Assembly: GCA_029762755.1 (NCBI GenBank)
Contig: JARVGH010000004.1
Location: 62,001 to 126,000 of the forward strand
Direction of reading: 5' to 3'
DNA from: Candidatus Bathyarchaeum tardum
GTDB taxonomy: Archaea; Thermoproteota; Bathyarchaeia; Bathyarchaeales; Bathyarchaeaceae
DNA: 64,000 nucleotides
Part shown: positions 34,208-41,523 of the stretch, in pieces
Position numbering within the stretch: the first letter of the stretch is position 1
Layout of the letters: each line of letters opens with the position of its first letter
Program-made: the position numbers and the translations under genes
Notes under the pieces: generated by a model
What the model was told of the DNA's origin: nothing
The model's database searches: none
Seen by the model: only the letters and a program-made list of their open reading frames with translations

Positions 34208-34710
34208 GTCTTAGAAAAAACAGATACAAAATATACAATTAAACATCAAGTAACAAACAAACCAGAATATTCATAAAAAATTGAGTAAACTAACCAAATA
34301 AGGCCGTCAAAAAATATTCCATAACTTAAAAAACAAAGCACAAAACTTCCAAGGACACCTAAACAAAGAAAACTAAGCAATCGTGACCAAAAAATCGATC
34401 AAAAAGAAGAACTAACAAAACCCGAACAACACCTATTTGATCTGCAAGACTTTTAGCATCTCTTAACAAGCAACAAAACAAAAATAAGCGATAACATTTT
34501 GCACTTAGATACAAATCAACACATTAACTTCCTTAATCCTAATTATTCTCCAGAATTTGTTCTCGGTTACAGCAACGTTTTCAGGTAGCTAAAACATCAA
34601 CTAAAAGGCAATTCAAAAACAGTAATAATGAGAATAAAAAATGAACCAAAAACTGAAAACTTGATTAACCATAAATTGTTAAAATAATATCAGTCCATGG
34701 TGAACAGACT
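34208..34710. other. 500-bp non-coding interval with LTKPxQHLFDLQDF remnant
   Basis: A/T-rich. At about 34408-34458 it encodes LTKPEQHLFDLQDF then TAG, the second copy of the fragment at 27968-28054, here without a start codon. Nothing else recognised. The promoter of the 34711 gene should lie near 34660-34690. Confidence 0.5.
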
Positions 34711-35496
34711 ATGAGTAAAATACAGTATGGAGTCATTCCGGCTGCAGGGAGAGGTACACGAATGGGATATCTAAGCCACATTTTGCCAAAATGTTTGTTC
34801 CCAATTTATGACAAACCGTTTATTCATGCTAATGTTGAAAAAATGGTTGACCTTGGAGTCAAAACTATTTACATCATCGTCAACTATCAAAAAGACAAAA
34901 TCAAAGAATATTTTGAATTAATAGAAAACCAAATCGATGCAGAACTTAAATTTATTGAACAAAAAAAACTCCTTGGAATTGCCAACGCAATAATGTTGAC
35001 CAAAGAACATATTAACGAACCGTTCATGGTGATGCTAGCAGATGATTGTACCATCGCTGAGTCTCTTCAAAATCTTTTAAGCACTTTTCATGAAAAACGT
35101 GCGATAGCTTTAGAAGGCGTAGTAAAAGAAGAAAACAAGGAAATAATCAAAGCTACTTGCTGCGTAAAACTAAACAAAAATAAACAAATAACTGAAATTA
35201 TCGAAAAACCAAAAGTGCCTTGTTCAAACATAAGGGGCTGCGGAATATACTTTTTTCAAAACAGCATATATGACTACATTCAAAGAACCCCAGCTTCAAG
35301 GGTTAGAAACGAAATTGAAATCACAGATGTAATAAAACTGGTCGCAACAGAAAAACGTGCATTTGGAGAATTTATCAAGGGCTCAAACATGAACATAAAT
35401 TCATGCACAGATTTATGGAATGCCTCAACGTTAGTCTGGAACCTGAAAAAACAAAAAAGCAACCTTTATGGAAACAACACAAAAAACCGATGCTAA
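34711..35496 (+). CDS. Sugar-phosphate nucleotidyltransferase
   Basis: A 261-residue protein with the nucleotidyl-transferase signature PAAGRGTRMGYLSHILPKCLFPI (motif GxGTRM and the P-K pair, about 10-32), the metal-binding ADDCT (about 110-114) and a late EIEITDVIK. It activates a sugar 1-phosphate to NDP- or dTDP-sugar, in the GalU/RmlA group. It probably supplies surface glycan synthesis together with the epimerase at 25377 and the transferase at 17302. No dehydratase is nearby, so specificity is open. Confidence 0.9.
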   Translation: MSKIQYGVIPAAGRGTRMGYLSHILPKCLFPIYDKPFIHANVEKMVDLGVKTIYIIVNYQKDKIKEYFELIENQIDAELKFIEQKKLLGIANAIMLTKEHINEPFMVMLADDCTIAESLQNLLSTFHEKRAIALEGVVKEENKEIIKATCCVKLNKNKQITEIIEKPKVPCSNIRGCGIYFFQNSIYDYIQRTPASRVRNEIEITDVIKLVATEKRAFGEFIKGSNMNINSCTDLWNASTLVWNLKKQKSNLYGNNTKNRC

Positions 35497-35667
35497 ACCA
35501 AAGACTTTGCAGTTCGTGTTGTCTTCCTTGAAACAAATTTCATCACGTTTTCCAAAATTTTTAATGTCCAAAAAATAGAACGCTTTGACCTAACTTTTAG
35601 TTCATTATGTTCCAATGCGTGGGATAATAAACAATTTATGACTTCTCGATTTGATCAGTGAAAAACA

Positions 35668-36138
35668 ATGAAAGGAAATCTTTCAAAAACAAAACTAACA
35701 AAAATAGTAATTTGCACCTTGATGATTGCCACTATCTTACAAGTAACAGCAATCTCTATGGTGCAAGCAACATCAGAAAACATTGACAATGCAAAAATAA
35801 ACCCTATGCTACCCGAGGACATTGTTAGAATCGATAACCAAGATGTTGACTTTGTAAAACCTGAAGATGGATCAGACATTGGAATTACACAAGTTCGAAT
35901 AATGCCTGAAAATGGCGACTTAACCGTAACTGATGACCAAGAAATCGACTTTGTAAAACCTGAAGACGGCTCAGATCTTGGAATTACCCAGATAGGCAAC
36001 GAAGAAAACTCTCAACCTTTAATCGCACCAAAAACACCATCAACTGAAACTCCGACAATGGGCGCAGCAGTTCTGTTAGTTGCCCTTGCAACGATTGCAT
36101 CAGCCTTCGTTATCGTAGGTCACAAAAAAACAAAATAA
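35668..36138 (+). CDS. Small secreted protein with internal duplication and C-terminal anchor
   Basis: A 156-residue protein. Signal peptide (about 12-35), then a duplicated unit: DVDFVKPEDGSDIGITQ (about 67-83) and EIDFVKPEDGSDLGITQ (about 91-107). A Pro/Thr linker (APKTPSTETPTMG) follows, then one membrane helix (about 130-150) and a short basic end HKKTK. The linker-helix-basic layout resembles archaeosortase/PGF-type C-terminal signals, without the exact PGF triplet. Function unknown. It lies next to another anchored surface protein. Confidence 0.72.
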   Translation: MKGNLSKTKLTKIVICTLMIATILQVTAISMVQATSENIDNAKINPMLPEDIVRIDNQDVDFVKPEDGSDIGITQVRIMPENGDLTVTDDQEIDFVKPEDGSDLGITQIGNEENSQPLIAPKTPSTETPTMGAAVLLVALATIASAFVIVGHKKTK

Positions 36139-36150
36139 CGACCTAAAAAC

Positions 36151-36169
36151 TCTCCTTTTTCTTTTTTTT
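36151..36169 (+). terminator. Poly-T terminator after the 35668 gene
   Basis: Two T-runs (five and eight T) within 20 bp, starting 13 bp after the stop codon, typical of archaeal termination. Confidence 0.4.
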
Positions 36170-36229
36170 AAACCAATTTTTTGAATAATAAAAGAAAAAA
36201 ATATATTCTCTTTAAACTAAAAACAATTC

Positions 36230-37699
36230 ATGAAAACACAAAGTAAACATTGCATGTTTGTAGTTTTTCTTGTTTTATCCCTAAGCTTAGGATGCACAAA
36301 AACTATCGCCCAATCTGACTTAATCTTGGAGTGGGAACAACATTGGGACACTTATGGCAAAGGCGGAACTTGCTGTTATGGAACCGACAATTTCTTTGTT
36401 GGCGACATAGACAACGATGGAACACAAGAATTGATAACAGGAGGATTCAGCTATAAAACGGAAAACAACACCCGAATTAGTTTTGAAGCACCTCTAAAAA
36501 TTTGGAATTGGAACGGCAAAGAACTAGTTTGTGAAAACACCCAAACCTGGAACGGTTCAATCCGAACAGTCCACGCAAGTGATATTGACAATGATGTATT
36601 AACAGAAATTATCACAGGAGGAACAGCAAGGAATACCTCAAATCAAATCTCTCAAATTAACATCTGGACCTATGACGGATTCGAAATTGCCCAAAAAGGC
36701 ACTTATGACGGAATATCTGCACACTCAATTTTTGTAACAAAACTAAATGATGAACAAAAACCAGTGATCTTAACAGCAGGTAGAACAATAAAAGAAAACC
36801 AATCTTTAGCCCAATTATCAATTTTCCAATGGAAAGAAAACAAATTAACCTTGTTAGACAGCCAAGAATGGTCCTCGTCCACAGAAGCGTACGCATATTC
36901 AGTTTTTGCTTCCGATCTAAACAACGATAATGAAATCGAAATAATAACAGCAGGTTTTGATAACGGATTAACCAACAGCACTGGACAACTTCGCATTTGG
37001 AGGTGGAACGGCAACCAACTAGTTTTACAAACCAACATGGAATGGCAAACTATCCCCAACGCTTATGGCGTTACAATTAGCGGACAGCCCATGGGAAACA
37101 CTGCAGTTAATGATCTTAAAGTAGGGGACGTGGATTCCGACGGAGTTCCCGAAATAATCACCGGCGGGTGGACATATGACGGCTCAGTTTTCAATGCACA
37201 ACTCAGAATTTGGAGCTGGGATGGAGACCGTTTATCTTTAGAAAACAGCCATGAATGGATTTCAGAAGACATTACTGAAATAAAATCAGTTTCTCTAAGC
37301 GATGTTGACAAGGATAATCAGGTTGAAATCGTTACAAGCGGGTTAACCTCTGTTTATGGAAGCTTCAATAACACTGAATGCAATCCAGACCATGCCCAAT
37401 TAAGAATATGGAGTTGGAATGGTCATAATTTGGTGCTAAAACTATCCAAAGACTGGACGGTTGGAGACGGCGTGGTAGCCTGGAACTTAGGAACAGGGGA
37501 CATTGATAACGACAATACAGTTGAAATAATCACGGTGGGTTGCATGGGCGAATCAGGAGCATGTGATCCTAACTTGCGCATATGGTCTATTGCTTCCAGA
37601 ACAAATTCAACAGATCAAAACCATCAAATAATCATTCTTACTGGAGCAGCAATTTTGATTCTACTTGGAATCGTAATAGTTTACATAAAAAGAAAATAG
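36230..37699 (+). CDS. Anchored FG-GAP/VCBS-type beta-propeller surface protein
   Basis: A 489-residue protein with a signal peptide (about 8-25) and at least six FG-GAP-like repeats, each with an acidic calcium loop and an E-I-I/V-T strand: DIDNDGTQELITGG, DIDNDVLTEIITGG, DLNNDNEIEIITAG, DVDSDGVPEIITGG, DVDKDNQVEIVTSG and DIDNDNTVEIIT. This spacing predicts a six- or seven-bladed propeller. A C-terminal helix (about 466-484) with a KRK end anchors it. Probably calcium-stabilised and extracellular; possibly adhesion. Same strand as the neighbouring 156-residue surface protein. Confidence 0.85.
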   Translation: MKTQSKHCMFVVFLVLSLSLGCTKTIAQSDLILEWEQHWDTYGKGGTCCYGTDNFFVGDIDNDGTQELITGGFSYKTENNTRISFEAPLKIWNWNGKELVCENTQTWNGSIRTVHASDIDNDVLTEIITGGTARNTSNQISQINIWTYDGFEIAQKGTYDGISAHSIFVTKLNDEQKPVILTAGRTIKENQSLAQLSIFQWKENKLTLLDSQEWSSSTEAYAYSVFASDLNNDNEIEIITAGFDNGLTNSTGQLRIWRWNGNQLVLQTNMEWQTIPNAYGVTISGQPMGNTAVNDLKVGDVDSDGVPEIITGGWTYDGSVFNAQLRIWSWDGDRLSLENSHEWISEDITEIKSVSLSDVDKDNQVEIVTSGLTSVYGSFNNTECNPDHAQLRIWSWNGHNLVLKLSKDWTVGDGVVAWNLGTGDIDNDNTVEIITVGCMGESGACDPNLRIWSIASRTNSTDQNHQIIILTGAAILILLGIVIVYIKRK

Positions 37700-37723
37700 T
37701 TGAATTTTAATTCAACACTAACC

Positions 37724-38299
37724 TTAATTTTTTTCTTTATCAGCAACAATAGCTCGATCCAACAATATCAAAGCATCATGGGGACCTACAAGCCCTTCAA
37801 CACTTGTCAAGCCCTGCACCAAAACAGGGTCAGCAGACATGCTTTTCCAAATTGACTTTAATGCATCACTAAAATTATTTCCTCGAGGTAATTCAGCAAT
37901 CAATCCTTTACGCTTAGCAATTGAAATCAACTGTCTGGTTATTCTCTCAGCATCCTCAATTCTTTCAATATCTTTTCCAATTCTATCAGAAACAATATCT
38001 ACTGCACTTGTAATAGACTGACTGGCAACTGCTTCCCGCACTTTTCTTTTAGTAACCCGACCCTTAAAATTAATTCCCACAGGAATTGTTCCCAGTTCAG
38101 CAGAAATTACCATTGCCCTTAATCCGGCAACATTTGCAGAAACACACAATTTATTATTTTTCAAAATCTGCTCCATTTGTATTAACCACCTCTTAACAGA
38201 AGAAACAAAACCAAAATCTCCCCGCTCACCAAGTTCAACAATAACCGGAATCTGCAAAAGCTGATTTTGAATTTCTTCTAGGTTAACAATCCGCAACAT
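37724..38299 (-). CDS. Third gene of DUF2589 operon, hypothetical helical protein
   Basis: A 191-residue soluble protein, mainly helical (KRWLIQMEQILKNNK, KDIERIEDAERITRQLISIAKRKG), with no signal peptide or metal motif. ATG at 38299, only 7 bp after the stop of the preceding gene, so co-translated. The near-C-terminal LTSVEGLVGPHDALILLDR is a distinctive stretch to search with. Family not recognised. Its place in the operon ties it to the DUF2589 protein. Confidence 0.7.
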   Translation of the reverse strand: MLRIVNLEEIQNQLLQIPVIVELGERGDFGFVSSVKRWLIQMEQILKNNKLCVSANVAGLRAMVISAELGTIPVGINFKGRVTKRKVREAVASQSITSAVDIVSDRIGKDIERIEDAERITRQLISIAKRKGLIAELPRGNNFSDALKSIWKSMSADPVLVQGLTSVEGLVGPHDALILLDRAIVADKEKN

Positions 38300-38306
38300 G
38301 AAAAAT

Positions 38307-38990
38307 CTACTCTATAACTAAACGGTCTAACTTTTTCCCCTCTGATTCAATACTTGTCCACTCAAAAGCTTCTTCAGAAATCTTCAAATGCAATCTAGTA
38401 ATAGCTTCAATAGGTCCAGCCTCACGAATCTCTGAAGTGTTCACAAGAACTTTTAACCGTGAAGGCTCTTTTCTAAGCTTTAAAAGCTCAACCCGTGCTA
38501 ACTCGTTGATTTTATTTTCAATTTTTTCTTTAGTTTTAACATCCACTCCCGAAGAAATTAGATTTTCAGATACAGTATTGCTCAACTCTTTGGCAACTCT
38601 GTTAAGATCCACAGAAACTTCTTTTGGTTGTGTTAAAGACACAATATTTTCGTCAAGAGCTTTCTTCAAAGTTCGGTTTTGCACTGAAGTTAACCGAATT
38701 TTTTCTTCACTAAGGGTTTTAGCCAAAACTTTATTGAACACAACCCGACTTTCTTCAAGAGATGGAGCTCCACGGGGTGCCTTTTCAGAGTTTGACGCTT
38801 CCAAATTTTTAATCACAACGGGAACATCCAACTCGACATTTGGCAAACGAAAATGTGGAATTGGCATATTCTTTAGCAATGGATGATTTGAATACAATTC
38901 AGCAACTCTAACAGCTTCAATGTCTGCTTGCATTCTTGCAATTGTTATTTCAGAAATTAGATGACCCAAATAATCTCCAAGATTTGGCAT
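38307..38990 (-). CDS. Second gene of DUF2589 operon, DUF2589-like partner
   Basis: 227 residues from the ATG at 38990, chosen because AGGAG lies nine bases before it (the open frame begins at 39008). It starts MPNLGDYLGHLI, like the MPNPGQEL of the upstream DUF2589 protein, then a helix rich in Ala/Glu, then MPIPHFRLPNVELDVPVV (about 42-59). That mirrors LPIPFIRVEETTVDF of the DUF2589 protein, suggesting a diverged paralogue. The rest is long charged helices. Function unknown. Confidence 0.7.
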   Translation of the reverse strand: MPNLGDYLGHLISEITIARMQADIEAVRVAELYSNHPLLKNMPIPHFRLPNVELDVPVVIKNLEASNSEKAPRGAPSLEESRVVFNKVLAKTLSEEKIRLTSVQNRTLKKALDENIVSLTQPKEVSVDLNRVAKELSNTVSENLISSGVDVKTKEKIENKINELARVELLKLRKEPSRLKVLVNTSEIREAGPIEAITRLHLKISEEAFEWTSIESEGKKLDRLVIE

Positions 38991-39028
38991 TTGATTTACT
39001 CCTAACAAAAAAGGAAAATGGAGGCGAA

Positions 39029-39685
39029 TTAGGCAGTGGCTGCTGGGGTTGATGTTATTGCGCCTTCAAGGATGCTTAACATCTTTTCCATTCCTGCAGG
39101 CATTTCATCTTGAACCGCTTTAACGTGAACCGCCAAAGAATATGTTCTGTTTATTGTGTTTCCTTGTTGGGTTTTGCGCTGAAAAGACGTTGACACTTTT
39201 AGTTTGGCTGATCCAAATAGCCAACCAGCTTTTGCCTCGGTTGAAGCGTCAACTTTTAAATTAGTGTCTGTTTTTCGATATGATATAGAATTTATTTTTG
39301 CGTTAAAGTCTACTGTGGTTTCTTCAACCCTGATAAATGGAATTGGCAAAAGGGTCAACAGGGGCACTTGAAGTTGTTGGGTTTCATAAACTGCTGGCAC
39401 TGCATCTGTTGGTGGAATTGCTGGATCAGCATCGGGGTCACCTGGGGTTGCGGGTTGGTATGGGCTTAACTCTTTGGGGTATTTGAAAGTAACATATATT
39501 GGCTCTTCTGTGCTGGTGTCTTCTCCTGCAATTCCTAGAGTTTTTGGTTTTTTAAATCCTACCTCTTTTATGAAATTCACTGTAGACATTGCAGCTTGGG
39601 CTTGAGCGTTAATAACTGCTACTAAGGGACCACCTATCATTGACTCAAAATCTATGCTTGATAATTCTTGTCCTGGATTGGGCAT
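39029..39685 (-). CDS. DUF2589 domain protein, first gene of three-gene operon
   Basis: 218 residues from the ATG at 39685, supported by AGGTGA six bases upstream (the frame extends to 39694). It matches DUF2589 as I know it: FESMIGGPLVAVINAQAQAA then TVNFIKEVGF, a Pro-rich insert, LPIPFIRVEETTVDFNAKI (about 113-131) and a beta-rich end with SYSLAVHVKAVQDEMPAGMEKML. No signal peptide or membrane helix, so it is cytoplasmic. DUF2589 has no established function; the alternating beta strands suggest an assembly-forming protein (inference). Confidence 0.82.
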   Translation of the reverse strand: MPNPGQELSSIDFESMIGGPLVAVINAQAQAAMSTVNFIKEVGFKKPKTLGIAGEDTSTEEPIYVTFKYPKELSPYQPATPGDPDADPAIPPTDAVPAVYETQQLQVPLLTLLPIPFIRVEETTVDFNAKINSISYRKTDTNLKVDASTEAKAGWLFGSAKLKVSTSFQRKTQQGNTINRTYSLAVHVKAVQDEMPAGMEKMLSILEGAITSTPAATA

Positions 39686-39694
39686 GTATTTCAC

Positions 39695-40629
39695 CTATAA
39701 TAAATATCTTAAATCGTGTTTCTTAATAAAGATTATTGTGTAAGTGTAGAACAGAAATACAATACACCAAAAAACAATTCATAAATAATAAAAATTACAG
39801 AAATAGTAATTAGAAGCAAAATTCAATCAAGCAACAACCCCTATGAACTACTGCAAAAAAGTAAAAACATAACCACCAACCAATCCCATTCAAGCAACAA
39901 AAGTTTACCTGTGTCAAAAATCAAAATGTTTTTTTCACTTTCCAAAAACAGTTGAAGTAGCCCATGGTTTCATATTCTCAACTTCATACTGTACATGTAA
40001 CAAAAATAATGAATTCAAATGAGGCATAACACTGAAAATAACAACTGCAACCTAGAACACGAAACCCCCTTACACCTAAATGCGGCAACAAAAGAGGAGT
40101 TAAACAAACAATATAAAACGACAAAGACGGACAAAACACCCCAAATATAACAAAACTAAAAAATCTAAAAATTTTCAGCTAAATCAAAATTATGACTGTA
40201 GTTTAACTTTGACAGGAAGGGATGCCCTCATTGGTGCCTGTACCACGACACCTAGGGGAAAACCAAGTTTTGGGTATCTCGTAATCGAGATAATACAGTT
40301 ATAGGATTTACGCGCGCAGAGCAGACATCCAAAGAGAGCAAAACAACAATAGGGGGTTGTCAACAAAAAACTTCACCACACAAAAACTTAAAACGAAAAC
40401 AAAAAACAAAACAACTTTTACACAACCGGCACAACCTAAAAATGAAATATAATTCTCTGAACATTATCCGGATATTAATTCAAAACACAAAAACGTCAAA
40501 ATTCACTTAATAACAACAACCCCGCAATCAATGAACTTTAACAAAATCATGTTCAAACACAAATCATTGCTTTCAAAACATGCAATTTATAGTTACAGCA
40601 ACGTTTTCTCAGACCAAATCAACGACAAG
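39695..40629. other. 930-bp intergenic region
   Basis: Upstream of the DUF2589 operon and downstream of the methyltransferase gene. It is A-rich with no gene-like frame. The one distinctive part is the G+C-richer, hairpin-containing patch at 40190-40345, listed separately. Apart from that nothing is recognised. Confidence 0.5.
40190..40345. ncRNA. Candidate structured non-coding RNA
   Basis: A patch near half G+C within an A/T-rich gap with no open frame. Hairpins that can be read: AGGGATGCCCT (40218-40228), GGTGCC...GACACC (40234-40253), CCAAGTTTTGG (40264-40274) and a perfect TATCTCG-TAAT-CGAGATA (40276-40293). In A/T-rich archaea such islands are often structured RNAs. I could not match it to tRNA, 5S, SRP, RNase P or a riboswitch class, and the strand is undecided. 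Confidence 0.35.
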
Positions 40630-41271
40630 TTAACATTTCTGAGCAATAACTACGTTCCATGCAGAATCGGCTTTTGTGAACACTTCAACTTTTTTGAATC
40701 CTGTAGACTGCAAAATCTTCTGAATATCAGGCAAAGAAAGAAGTTTTACTTCAGTTTTTGCAATAACTTCGGCGTTCTCAACTTCGTAAACTCCATCTTT
40801 TATCATCTCGTTTATCAATACAAGTTTTCCGTTTGGCTTCAAAAGACGTTTTATTTCTTCAAAAGCTTCTGCAAGATTTGGCCAAAAATAATAAGTTTCA
40901 ATGGCGGTTATTAAATCAAAAAAACTATCAGGAAAACCAGTTTTATCAACTGAGCATTGGACTATAGAAACTCGATTTTGGTCGATTAGTTCCTTGTTTA
41001 TTTGTCTCGAATAATCTACCATATCTCCGGAATAGTCGATTCCAAAAACTTTCCCGTGAACAGCCTGCTCTGCCAGTTTGCTTATTGTTTTGCCACCTCC
41101 GCAACCTATGTCCAAAATGAGATAATCAGACCTGATTTTTACTTTTTTTAACCCCCAATCGGTAAGAGCGCGGTGGCTGCGGTTCATTATCTTGGCAACT
41201 GTTTGACCTTCAATCCCTATTGGGCACTTAAACTGATCCATTATTTTTTGTTGCTTATTTTCGGGATTCAT
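40630..41271 (-). CDS. Class I SAM-dependent methyltransferase
   Basis: A 213-residue protein with motif I LDIGCGGGKTISKL (about 48-61), motif II VFGIDYSGDMVDYSR (about 73-87), a DLITAIETYYFWPN segment and RLLKPNGKLVLINE (about 142-155). This is the UbiE/small-molecule type; the substrate cannot be read from sequence. The N-terminus (MNPENKQQKIMDQFKCP) with the Trp-Gly region fits the family length. A TATA-like tataaaaat lies just upstream of the ATG. Confidence 0.88.
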   Translation of the reverse strand: MNPENKQQKIMDQFKCPIGIEGQTVAKIMNRSHRALTDWGLKKVKIRSDYLILDIGCGGGKTISKLAEQAVHGKVFGIDYSGDMVDYSRQINKELIDQNRVSIVQCSVDKTGFPDSFFDLITAIETYYFWPNLAEAFEEIKRLLKPNGKLVLINEMIKDGVYEVENAEVIAKTEVKLLSLPDIQKILQSTGFKKVEVFTKADSAWNVVIAQKC

Positions 41272-41523
41272 TATATAAAAATCGAAAGGAAAACAAACTA
41301 ATAAATACCTGCTTCAAATTTGAAGCTTAAATCTGTAACTTTTTTGAGAGGCTGCCCCATTGATAATTATTTTCTTGTGAAATTTGCCTTTGATTTTTTG
41401 TTTTTATCATATTTTTTGCAATTTTTTTATTCCATTTGGTGTCGTTTTTCGCATTTTTTTTGTTTTGACCCTAAATTTTATAAACATTTTACATCAAAAC
41501 TAACTGTTGAAGGTGAATTTTTA

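Noticed and set aside
37724-39685. DUF2589 operon as phage or tail-like structural genes
   Set aside because: No terminase, capsid, portal, tail or integrase genes nearby and composition like the neighbours.
40190-40345. tRNA, 5S, SRP or riboswitch identity for the G+C-rich patch
   Set aside because: No cloverleaf T-arm or family consensus could be matched, so it is only a candidate ncRNA.
41320-41523. N-terminal extension of the PQQ-like surface protein
   Set aside because: The extension is Phe-rich and precedes a normal ribosome site, ATG and signal peptide at 41524, so it is unlikely to be translated.
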